Positions 49,684 through 58,141 of a stretch of 64,000 nucleotides of DNA are shown in pieces. Position 1 is the stretch's first letter, and each line of letters opens with the position of its first letter. Source of the DNA: Bacteroidales bacterium (GTDB lineage: Bacteria; Bacteroidota; Bacteroidia; Bacteroidales; P3); assembly GCA_017940465.1 (NCBI GenBank), contig JAGAYN010000019.1, positions 1 through 64,000 on the forward strand. Direction: 5' to 3'. Position numbers and translations under genes: made by a program. The notes beneath the pieces are model-generated. The model searched no databases and had not been told where the DNA came from. It saw nothing but the letters and a program-made list of their open reading frames with translations.

Positions 49684-50501
49684 AGACAAAAGAATGGCTG
49701 AGGAGCCGTCTGGAGGACGGCGACATACTGAATGCGGAGGTACTCTCCGAGCTGTTGGAGAGCTATTGGCACAAGAACGAGACGGGACAGGTGTCCGACG
49801 GCGACGGGCGACCCGTAGTGGGCGGACAGGTGGCCGAGGCGATGAAAGGGCTGCGCGACGAGCTGCTCGAGGTGATGGGCAAGATGATAGAGGACTACAT
49901 GGCCAAGCACCTGCCCGAGCTGCTGAAAGAATACATTACGCAGGAGGCCCTGTCGCAGGTGCTGGAGGCTCGCGACAGATACCTCAAGAATTGGGTAACC
50001 GAGCGGCTCTCCACCCTCGCCAAGAACGAGGAGGTGGACGAGCGGCTGCGCAAGCGGACGGACGACATCTTGGTGGAGGTGGACAAGCGCCTGGATCCAT
50101 ATCCCAAGACGGTGGACCTGTCCGACCTGCTGGGCATGGACAAATACGCCAGGATAGAGAGCCTGCCCTCCTTGTTGGAGATAGAAAAATACGCCCTCAA
50201 GACGGCCTTGCCCGACATGGCGGGCTACGTGCTGAAGGTGGACTTCAACGAGGCGCGGGAGGCCTTGAACGAACAGATAGGCCTGCGTGTGAAGTCGGTC
50301 GACGTGCCCACCGAGGCGGCGTGGACCACCTTCCGGCAGCAGATACAGGCGAGCCTCGACAGCAAGGCCGACAAGGTGTACGTCGATGAGAAGAGCGACC
50401 AAGCCAAGGCGGCGGCCATCAGCGACGCATCGGACAAATACGCGTTGAAGGCCAGTTTCAACGACGACGGTCTCTATCTGAAAACCATAGTAACCCCATA
50501 G
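49680..50501 (+). CDS. Coiled-coil tail fibre-related protein
   Basis: 273 aa. N-terminus LSELLESYWHKNETGQV resembles the start of the adhesin (FRDLMDSFFHKAELDAA), probably a shared attachment motif. Long helical region follows with repeats of KYALKTALPDMAGYVLKVDF and KYALKASFNDDGLYLK types. Probably a short fibre or adhesin-anchoring protein. Confidence 0.55.
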   Translation: MKTKEWLRSRLEDGDILNAEVLSELLESYWHKNETGQVSDGDGRPVVGGQVAEAMKGLRDELLEVMGKMIEDYMAKHLPELLKEYITQEALSQVLEARDRYLKNWVTERLSTLAKNEEVDERLRKRTDDILVEVDKRLDPYPKTVDLSDLLGMDKYARIESLPSLLEIEKYALKTALPDMAGYVLKVDFNEAREALNEQIGLRVKSVDVPTEAAWTTFRQQIQASLDSKADKVYVDEKSDQAKAAAISDASDKYALKASFNDDGLYLKTIVTP

Positions 50502-50505
50502 CGAG

Positions 50506-50760
50506 ATGCGGGCAGGAATAGGACAGACCCTTATCGACGTGGCCGTGGAGCGGACGGGACGTGTGCAGACGGCGTGGGACATCGCCGTGGCCACGGGCTG
50601 CTCGCTGACGGACCTGATAGAGGGCGGCGAGGCGGCGGAGGTGGAGGCCAAAGGCAACCGCCGCGTGCTGCGGAGCTACGCGCAGGACGGCACCCACCCG
50701 GCCACGGAGCTGACCGAGGGCATCGGCGGCTGGCGCATCGGCCAGTTCATCATCAGTTAA
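50506..50760 (+). CDS. Small LysM-like tail protein, copy 2
   Basis: 84 aa. GIGQTLIDVAVERTGRVQTAWDIAVATGCSLTD aligns with copy 1 at 49417. The C-terminal halves differ. It directly precedes the adhesin gene; the gap contains an 11-bp TTAAA array. Confidence 0.55.
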   Translation: MRAGIGQTLIDVAVERTGRVQTAWDIAVATGCSLTDLIEGGEAAEVEAKGNRRVLRSYAQDGTHPATELTEGIGGWRIGQFIIS

Positions 50761-50783
50761 ACAACGATTAAACGACAATTAAA
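50757..50783 (+). repeat. 11-bp-phased TTAAA array before the adhesin gene
   Basis: TTAAA at 50757, 50768 and 50779, ending 5 bp before the ATG at 50789. Confidence 0.8.
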
Positions 50784-50788
50784 GACCC

Positions 50789-53700
50789 ATGCAAAAGACG
50801 ATAGAGCAACTACAGGCACGGTTTCTGACCGGCATGAAACCTACGCAACAGGACTTCCGCGACCTGATGGATTCCTTCTTCCACAAGGCGGAACTCGATG
50901 CCGCACTGAAGCGGCTGGAACGCATCAGCCTTGGCGACGGCGAGGCGTGGCAGGTGGATGCCGCATTGGACGAAGGCAGCGAGCAGCCGGTGCAGAACAA
51001 GGTGGTGGCCACGAGGCTGCGCCAACTGGCCGAGAGCATCAGCACCACCAACTCGAGCCTTGCGAAACAGATGGGACTTCTGTCCGAGGCTATCACCAAG
51101 CTCGACAAGAAAGCGGAGCAGAGCGACCTTGCCACACTGCAGGGCACCGTGACGGCATTCCTGAGGGAGATGGCCGAGTACCGACAGGACATGGCCGAGA
51201 CCCTCGACGCGATGGACAGCGACATTGCCGGCAAGGTAGCCATCGACCAAGGGGTGAGCCAGTCGGGGAAGGTCTTGACCGTGGGGACGGACGGCAAGGT
51301 AAAACCAGCCGAGGCGAGTGCGGACGGCAACACGATAAACTGCGGCAGCAAGGAGAGCCTTGGGGCGGCGATAGCCAGCGTGGACCCAAAGAAACGGAAG
51401 CCCGGCCTCTGCGTAACATGGGAAGCGGACGGCAAGTGGGAGAGCAAACAGTTCACAGGCGGGAGCATCGACGACTGGGCGGACGAGACATTGTGGAAAG
51501 ACTATGGCGGAGGCGGCTCGTTGGCGGGTCTCTCTGTCAACGGCACGGCGGTGAGTCCGGACGACGAGGGCAAGGTAAACCTCACCATGGTAACAGGGGT
51601 GAAGGTGAACGGCACGGAATTGGAGAAAGACAGCCAGGGAAAGGTCAACGTAGCGATAGACACGGTGGAGGTGGACGACACCCTCGATGCAGATAGCACC
51701 AACGCGATAGCCAACAACGTAGTGACGCAGAACCTCAACGAGCTGAAGCAAGGCATGATTACGAGTGCCGAGGTGGAGCAGGGAGAGGACAGCGATGGCA
51801 ACCCGACCTACAACTTGGTGCTGGGACGGCAGTACGGCACGGACCTGAGCGTGGAACTCCCTGCGGGGACAGGTGGAGGCGGCAGCCAGAACCTGAGTCG
51901 CATCAGCCTGCGGGCGAGCGTGGACAAGGCACAGGTGAAAGAGGGGGGCAAGGTAACGCTGAGCTACCAGTACGACCACCTGAACGGCGATGGGGAGAGC
52001 GACGGCGTGAAGGCCACCATCACCATCACGGTGCGGCGCGGCTCGACCATCACGCTGCAGCGGACGGTGAACGACGTGGCCAAAGGGAGCTATACGATGG
52101 ACATCAGCAGTGCCCTACAGGCGGGCACGATGGACGTGTATGTGCAGGCCGTATGTAACATCACGGACGAAGAGACGGGCGAGGCGAAGCAGCAGACGAA
52201 GCAGGCCTACGTCAGTGTGAGCGTGGTGCAGATAGCGTTGACCACGAGCTATGACCTTGCGGACGGCTTTAGCAATGGCGGCTACACAGACAGCGAGACC
52301 ATCACCATCCCGTGGGCGGTGCGAGGCAGCGGCAGCAAGACGGTGATGCTGGTGGTGGACGGCGACGAGGGGCACGCCCTGAACCGCCAGCAGACGGTGA
52401 CCAAGAGCGGTACCACCAACGGCGAGTTCCTGATAGCGGCACGGAGCCTTGGGGCGGGGCGGCACTGGCTGCAGATAGTGGCCGAGGTGGGGTCGCTCCA
52501 GAGCGAGAGCATCTGGATAGACATATTGAAGGCAGGGAGCAACACCCCCTACATAGGCCTGATGATGACAGACGATGAGGGCGAGATAGAGACGGAAGCC
52601 CAGTACCCGACCCTGAAGGCAGGACAGTACGAGCAGCTGGTGTTCCAGTGGGCTGCCTACGACCCAGCGAGCGGCACGGCCACGGTGGAGGAGAAAGAGG
52701 GGGAGACGACGGTGAACACGATGAGCGTGGGGCGGACGATGCAGACGTATGCCAACCGCTTTAACGAAAGCGGGACGGTGAACAGAAAACTGACCTGCGG
52801 AGCGACAGAGTACCCTTTGACGATAGCGGTCAGCGCAAGCACGATAGACATCAGCGAGGCGGTGGGCAGCCTTGCATTGAAACTGAAGGCGAGCGGGCGG
52901 AGCAACGGCGAGGCGACCCCCGCACAGTGGAGCTACGAGGGCATCGAGACGAAGTTCACGGACGTGGACTGGAACGTGAGCGGCTGGGACGGAGAGAGCC
53001 TGGTGCTGAAAAACGGAGCGAAAGCCGAGATAGGGATAAAGCCCTTTGCGAGCGACCCCGGAGCGACAGGGTTGACGGTGGAGTTTGAGTTCCGCGTGAA
53101 CAACCCGAGCGACAGGACAGGCAACGTCATTAGCTGCTACAGCGAGGACAAAGGCTTTCAGATAACGACAGAAGAAATCAGCATGCTGACAGGCTCGACC
53201 AAGAGCATCGTGGACGACGACACGGGGGAGAGCATCGAGAAGCCAGTGGGCTTGACCAGGAACTACGCCAGCGGCGAGTGGGTGAAGGTGGCCTTTGTGA
53301 TAGGCAAGCGGACGGGGAACAGGCTGATGGAGCTGTACATAAACGGTGTACGGAGCTGTGCGGACGAATACAGCAACGGCGACAGCTTCCTGCAGCTGGT
53401 GCCGGTGGGCATCACGGTGGAGAGCGGCAGTGCGGACGTGGAACTGCGTATCACGAGGGTCTATACGCGAGCCTTGAGCGACGACGAAGAGTTCGGCAAC
53501 TACACGATAGACCGCCTGACAGGGGATGAGATATACGAGATATACGACAACAACGACGTGCTGAACGGCGACTCGGTGGACATTGACAAGCTGCGCGCGA
53601 AGAGGAAGGGTGTGTTGAGGATAGTGAGGACTGGCGGCCTTGCGGAGCTGAACGCCACGAACGACAAGAAGGCCAAGTTCTACGCCGATGTCTATTTTTA

Positions 53701-56700
53701 TTCGCCCTACGGCGAGGAATACGACTTTGTGGCACGGAATGTGCTGGTACAGATACAAGGCACATCGAGTACCAAATATCCGAGGAAGAACTATCGCATC
53801 ACCTTCAGCAAAGGGACGGGCGACGGCCCGAAGCTCTACATAGGCGCCGAGGCGCACAAGGAGATGGCCGCGCCTGGGACAGGCACCTGCGAGGCCGACA
53901 GGGGCAACACGGAGAACCTGTACGCCATGAGGCCCGGGGCGGTACCCATCAACATCTTTGTCTGCAAGTGCGACTTCTCGGACAGCTCGCTGACGCACAA
54001 CACGGGTTCGTCGCGGCTGATGAACGACGTGTTCAAGGAGATGGGGCTGCTGACGCCGCCACAGGAGATCAACCCGAACATACGGACAGGCTTCGACGGC
54101 ATACCGATAGACATCTTCAGCAGCGAGAGCGACGACGGGGAGAGCGTCTATTACGGCCAATACCAGATGAACAACGAGAAAAAGGACAGCGGTCGGGTGT
54201 ATGGCTTTGACCCGATATACAACGCCGACGGGACGCTGGCACTGGATGCGGCTGTGTGCTGCCTGGAGTTCCTGAACAATAGCGAAAAGCTCTGCAACTT
54301 CCAGGTTGATGAGAACCTCGACGCACAGTTGGACAGCGAGTTTGACAAGGCCTTTGAGTTCCGCTACCCCGAGAACGACACGGTGTGGGCTACGGCCACC
54401 GACGAGCAGAAGACCGCCATCAAGCGGCTCTTTGGGTGGATACGCAGCATGAAGCCCTCTGGGGCGGAGATAGCCACGAGGCTGCAGGAACAGAGTGGGG
54501 ACGATAGGCTCTCGACCTGGGTGAGCCCCCAGTTTGCGGAGCAGCTGGCGGACTACTTCCCGCAGAGGAACCCCTTGGCATGGTACATCTACACCGACTA
54601 CTTCATGAGCGTGGATCAGCGGGCGAAGAACATGATGATGGCCACATGGGACGGGGTGCACTGGTGGCTGATTATCTTCTGGGACGGCGACACGATGCTG
54701 GGCGACAGAAACGACATCTACCTTGCCTACAACTACCTGCTGACCCGCACCACGTGGGATGCGGACAGAAACAAGTACGCCTTTGAGGGGCATGGGTCGT
54801 GGCTGTGGAACCTGGTGCTGGCCAACATGCAGACGGAGCTGAGCGAGGTAGCCACCACGATGCGAGGCATCATGACCAACGCGAGGGTGCACAGGATGTT
54901 TGACGAAGAGATACAGGCCAACTGGTGCGAGCGGCTGTACAACAAGAGCGGCGAGTTCAAGTACATCATCCCCCAGCTGGAGGGGGTGCTGAAGCAGGGC
55001 GAGCTGACGAAGTACAACTTCATGTACGGCCTGAAGGGCAACGGGCAGGCGCACCGCCACTACACGATAGAGAACCGCTTTGCCCTGCTGGACGCCAAAT
55101 ACCGGTGCGGCCAGTACATGAGCGACAACATAGACGCCTACGTGGCGAGGAGTGCGAGCGATGCGGCCAATAGCATCAAGATTACGAGCCTTGAGACCTA
55201 CTACTACGGCTGGGGCACGAACAACAACACGTATCAAATCGGCATCGAGGCCGGCGAGGGGCAGCAGGTGACGCTGACCTTGACGGCGGCCCTGACCGCC
55301 AACGACCCGATAAGGGTATATGGCGCAAGCCGTATCAGGGAACTCGACTTGAGCGGCATGGCGGGCAAGATGACCGGCACGTGGAATTTCAACAAGTGCG
55401 TGAAATTGCGGAAACTGACGATGGCGGTGGCTACGGCGGCAGGCGGCAGCTGGTTTATGGAGATAGACAGCTGTCGGCTGATAGAGGAGATAGACCTGAC
55501 GAACCAGAAGGGAGCCAGCACGAGCGCGGGCAGCAAGGAACTCGACCTGCGCAACCAGACGAGGCTCGCCGTCGGTCGCTTTGGCGGCACGGAGGTGACG
55601 GGGGTGCTGTTGGCGATGGGAGCGCCTGTGGAGACGCTGGTGCTGCCCGGCACGCTGCAGACCCTACGTTTAGAGAGCCTGCCGAGGCTGACGATGGACG
55701 GCCTGACGGTGGAGAACTACAACAACGTGCAGACGCTGATAGTGAGCGGCTGCCCGAACTTGGGGTGGGAGACCCTCGCGGGGCGGTGCGGCAGCCTACA
55801 GAGGCTACGCGTAGAGCTGGGCGACATGGAGGGGGACGGACAGGACTTGGTGAGGCTGTACGCTCGGAATTTGCAGGGCGTGGACGCACAGGGCAACTAC
55901 GTGGGCTACTGCGCCCTGGTGGGGCGGTACCAACTGACGAGGTTTATCCCCGACGAGGTGAAAGCCGCCTATCCCGAGCTGGAGATCATCGACCCCGAAT
56001 ACACCATGCAGGAGAGCGACGAGAGCATCGAGGACCCGAAGCGCATGAGCAACCTCGACAACGAGACGGGCTACAAATACGGCACCGACTACGTGCCGAG
56101 CGGCCACATCACGACCATACTGGCGCGGCGGTTCCGCTTCCTGGGCAAGATCACCGCCGAGGGGGAGATGACCTACTTCCCGTTGCACGACAGCAACTCC
56201 AACTACTACGCCGACGCGGTGGAGACGGCCAACTGCACGGCGGCCAAGCTCGACGGCACGGAGGGCGACGTGATGGTGATGGAGCCCGGCTACTGGTACA
56301 AAGGCATCACCGACTTCCTGAACAAGAAACTCTACCGGTGCTGGAGCAGCCGCGACAGGGAGCACGAGCCGAGACGCCCGGCGGCCACGGTGCTTGAATA
56401 CGCCGACATACAGGCGGCGGGCGGCGTGAGGAACAACTACAAGCTGCTCACCGGCAAGGGGAGCCTCGCGGCGGCGCAGAGCAGCGACAGCAGCTATGCC
56501 GTCTGCAACGTCGACGTGGAGGGCTACCGGCGGGTGCGGTATCCGACGGTGGCGGGCAGCAACTTCATGGGGGCGGCCTTCGTGGACGGCGAGGGCGCCA
56601 TCGTGAAAGAGGTGATGGTGGAGACATTGAGCGGCGGCTTCGAGCCCGGCATGTACGTGATAGCCGACGTGCCGGAGGGGGCGAAGCGGCTCTACTGGAC

Positions 56701-57589
56701 CATCCTCAAGAGCGCGGAGTTCGACAAGGTGGTGTTGAGCCACAGCGAGAAGATAGAGGACATGGAGCCCGACTGGGTGTGGCACGACGAATGCGCGGGC
56801 GGTGCGGCGGAGAGCAGCATCGTGGGCAACAAACTGCGCAGCGTGATGACGAGCGGGACGAGTGTGGCCAACCTGCCATGGAGCGACCTGCACTACTACA
56901 GCGCGCAGAGGGGGATGCAGCAGATAGACTACGAGCTGCACAAGGACGTGGCCAACCTCTACTACGGGAAATACGGCAACACGGACAGCCAGGGGCAGTG
57001 CGGCTACGGCGAGTCGAACTACAACCAGCCGCAGAACCGCACGGCGGCCATCGGCATGAAAGACACGGTGAACCCGAATGGCGCGACAACAGGGGCGTGG
57101 GTGTGGAACGAAGCCGACCCGCCGCAACTGGTGAGCATCAACGCCGTCAACTGCATGGGCTACCAGAACTTCTTCGGCGACAAGACGGAGTGCATGGACA
57201 ACGTGGCGGTGAACGTCGGCACGGTGGACGGCAAATGGGTGATAGATATGCCAGACGGGACGCAGCGCAAGGTGAAAGGCTCGACGACGAGCGGCAACTA
57301 CATAAGGGGCATCGTACACGGCAAGTACATGGACATCATCGCGGCGCAGACGCCCGGGGCCACCTCGACCACTTTTTATTGCGACATTCACTACTACACA
57401 GCCGCAGTGGGCCGCGTGGTCTATCGCTCGAGCAACCTCGCGTATGCGGGCGGCGGTGTGTCGTATGCGTATGCGAGCTACGATGCATCGAATGCGCGCG
57501 CGGCACTCGGCTCGCGTCTGGCCTTCCGCGGCAAATTCGTTAAGGCGGCGAGCGTGGCCGCGTACAAGGCGGCAGTCGAGGTGTCGTAA
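50789..57589 (+). CDS. Giant tail adhesin with DGR-variable C-terminus
   Basis: 2266 aa. N-terminal coiled attachment region (1-200); beta/Ig-like repeats (200-740); LamG/concanavalin-like domain about 760-892 (TVEFEFRVNNPSDRTGNVISC; EWVKVAFVIGK); CotH-kinase-like region about 945-1360 (QGTSSTKYPRKNYRITF; FFDGDT-type IIFWDGDTMLGDRND); leucine-rich-repeat-like part about 1510-1680; and a C-terminal C-type-lectin-like domain from about 1990. The variable repeat codes residues 2207-2248, 18 residues before the end. It is the last gene of the rightward late block and should determine host binding. The CotH and lectin calls are from pattern reading. Confidence 0.85.
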   Translation: MQKTIEQLQARFLTGMKPTQQDFRDLMDSFFHKAELDAALKRLERISLGDGEAWQVDAALDEGSEQPVQNKVVATRLRQLAESISTTNSSLAKQMGLLSEAITKLDKKAEQSDLATLQGTVTAFLREMAEYRQDMAETLDAMDSDIAGKVAIDQGVSQSGKVLTVGTDGKVKPAEASADGNTINCGSKESLGAAIASVDPKKRKPGLCVTWEADGKWESKQFTGGSIDDWADETLWKDYGGGGSLAGLSVNGTAVSPDDEGKVNLTMVTGVKVNGTELEKDSQGKVNVAIDTVEVDDTLDADSTNAIANNVVTQNLNELKQGMITSAEVEQGEDSDGNPTYNLVLGRQYGTDLSVELPAGTGGGGSQNLSRISLRASVDKAQVKEGGKVTLSYQYDHLNGDGESDGVKATITITVRRGSTITLQRTVNDVAKGSYTMDISSALQAGTMDVYVQAVCNITDEETGEAKQQTKQAYVSVSVVQIALTTSYDLADGFSNGGYTDSETITIPWAVRGSGSKTVMLVVDGDEGHALNRQQTVTKSGTTNGEFLIAARSLGAGRHWLQIVAEVGSLQSESIWIDILKAGSNTPYIGLMMTDDEGEIETEAQYPTLKAGQYEQLVFQWAAYDPASGTATVEEKEGETTVNTMSVGRTMQTYANRFNESGTVNRKLTCGATEYPLTIAVSASTIDISEAVGSLALKLKASGRSNGEATPAQWSYEGIETKFTDVDWNVSGWDGESLVLKNGAKAEIGIKPFASDPGATGLTVEFEFRVNNPSDRTGNVISCYSEDKGFQITTEEISMLTGSTKSIVDDDTGESIEKPVGLTRNYASGEWVKVAFVIGKRTGNRLMELYINGVRSCADEYSNGDSFLQLVPVGITVESGSADVELRITRVYTRALSDDEEFGNYTIDRLTGDEIYEIYDNNDVLNGDSVDIDKLRAKRKGVLRIVRTGGLAELNATNDKKAKFYADVYFYSPYGEEYDFVARNVLVQIQGTSSTKYPRKNYRITFSKGTGDGPKLYIGAEAHKEMAAPGTGTCEADRGNTENLYAMRPGAVPINIFVCKCDFSDSSLTHNTGSSRLMNDVFKEMGLLTPPQEINPNIRTGFDGIPIDIFSSESDDGESVYYGQYQMNNEKKDSGRVYGFDPIYNADGTLALDAAVCCLEFLNNSEKLCNFQVDENLDAQLDSEFDKAFEFRYPENDTVWATATDEQKTAIKRLFGWIRSMKPSGAEIATRLQEQSGDDRLSTWVSPQFAEQLADYFPQRNPLAWYIYTDYFMSVDQRAKNMMMATWDGVHWWLIIFWDGDTMLGDRNDIYLAYNYLLTRTTWDADRNKYAFEGHGSWLWNLVLANMQTELSEVATTMRGIMTNARVHRMFDEEIQANWCERLYNKSGEFKYIIPQLEGVLKQGELTKYNFMYGLKGNGQAHRHYTIENRFALLDAKYRCGQYMSDNIDAYVARSASDAANSIKITSLETYYYGWGTNNNTYQIGIEAGEGQQVTLTLTAALTANDPIRVYGASRIRELDLSGMAGKMTGTWNFNKCVKLRKLTMAVATAAGGSWFMEIDSCRLIEEIDLTNQKGASTSAGSKELDLRNQTRLAVGRFGGTEVTGVLLAMGAPVETLVLPGTLQTLRLESLPRLTMDGLTVENYNNVQTLIVSGCPNLGWETLAGRCGSLQRLRVELGDMEGDGQDLVRLYARNLQGVDAQGNYVGYCALVGRYQLTRFIPDEVKAAYPELEIIDPEYTMQESDESIEDPKRMSNLDNETGYKYGTDYVPSGHITTILARRFRFLGKITAEGEMTYFPLHDSNSNYYADAVETANCTAAKLDGTEGDVMVMEPGYWYKGITDFLNKKLYRCWSSRDREHEPRRPAATVLEYADIQAAGGVRNNYKLLTGKGSLAAAQSSDSSYAVCNVDVEGYRRVRYPTVAGSNFMGAAFVDGEGAIVKEVMVETLSGGFEPGMYVIADVPEGAKRLYWTILKSAEFDKVVLSHSEKIEDMEPDWVWHDECAGGAAESSIVGNKLRSVMTSGTSVANLPWSDLHYYSAQRGMQQIDYELHKDVANLYYGKYGNTDSQGQCGYGESNYNQPQNRTAAIGMKDTVNPNGATTGAWVWNEADPPQLVSINAVNCMGYQNFFGDKTECMDNVAVNVGTVDGKWVIDMPDGTQRKVKGSTTSGNYIRGIVHGKYMDIIAAQTPGATSTTFYCDIHYYTAAVGRVVYRSSNLAYAGGGVSYAYASYDASNARAALGSRLAFRGKFVKAASVAAYKAAVEVS
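57407..57532 (+). repeat. DGR variable repeat (VR)
   Basis: Aligns without gaps to the template repeat 388 bp downstream. In 57407-57531 there are 15 differences, at 57432, 57437, 57438, 57443, 57449, 57450, 57470, 57477, 57479, 57498, 57503, 57521, 57522, 57524 and 57528; in every case the template has A. Twelve codons change, mostly Asn in the template to Ser, Leu, Tyr, Gly or Ala. Confidence 0.97.
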
Positions 57590-57616
57590 AGCGTAGCGCG
57601 AAGCGCGTCAAAGCGT

Positions 57617-57654
57617 AGGGGGCGACAGCCCCCTTGCAATCCCGCGTAAGCGGG
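57617..57654 (+). other. DGR target-site hairpins after VR
   Basis: AGGGGGC-GACA-GCCCCCT (57617-57634), a 7-bp perfect stem with a GRNA-type tetraloop, 28 bp after the adhesin stop. A second hairpin CCCGC-GTAA-GCGGG follows at 57641-57654. Such GRNA-loop hairpins downstream of VR are needed for efficient retrohoming in phage BPP-1. Confidence 0.8.
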
Positions 57655-57700
57655 TCGATTTTGAAAAAAAAATGGCCGATTTTGGCCGTAAGACATGTTG

Positions 57701-57715
57701 CAAGGGCATTGCAAC
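57701..57715 (+). repeat. Phage-wide 15-bp word CAAGGGCATTGCAAC beside the DGR
   Basis: Identical to the complement of 30454-30468 and one base from 30425-30439; related copies at 61641 and 61659. Here its end forms GTTGCAA-GGGCA-TTGCAAC (57697-57715), a small hairpin before the template repeat. Confidence 0.75.
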
Positions 57716-57794
57716 GCAAATGAAAGGAAAAGACAAAGATAGGCAATAAAAATGGGTCGAGAACGTTATAGGAGACATCAGGCGGAATTCCCCG

Positions 57795-57920
57795 GTGGGC
57801 CGCGTGGTCTATCGCTCGAACAACAACGCGAATGCGAACGGCGGTGTGTCGTATGCGAATGCGAACAACGATGCATCGAATGCGCACGCGACACTCGGCT
57901 CGCGTCTGAACATCCACGGA
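57795..57920 (+). repeat. DGR template repeat (TR)
   Basis: 126 bp matching VR except at adenines. In the VR frame it is rich in AAC/AAT codons (NNNANAN; ANANND), as typical templates are. Together with the following spacer to the reverse transcriptase start (57921-58141) it would form the TR RNA. The open frame through this region is not taken as coding. Confidence 0.97.
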
Positions 57921-58141
57921 GAGCGGAGAACAGTCTGATTATTCAGACAACTCCGAATACTCCGACTAATCGGCCAACTCCAATGCTGGACGTGTCCTTG
58001 AATGGTGTGCCGAGGGGAACGAGCCTCACTAAAAGCATGGTGGCACGGTGCCACCGTGGAAAAGTGAAAAACCACGTAAATCGGGTAGAGCTTGGTAGGT
58101 GCTATGCAGTCGAAGAGGTCGGGCCCGGAGAAAGGAAGGCA

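Noticed and set aside
52115..55237. 1040-codon open frame on the minus strand inside the adhesin gene
   Set aside because: Composition is typical of an antisense shadow (His/Arg/Val rich, no domain), and the plus frame continues without break for 2266 codons to the variable repeat.
57616..57634. GC hairpin after the adhesin as an ordinary terminator
   Set aside because: It lacks a T-run (TTGCAATC follows) and has a GACA tetraloop at the expected DGR place, so the target-site role fits better.
57752..58141. N-terminal extension of the reverse transcriptase frame through the template repeat
   Set aside because: The template repeat is conserved as DNA/RNA, the translated frame there is Arg/Cys-rich nonsense, and a good ribosome site precedes the ATG at 58142.
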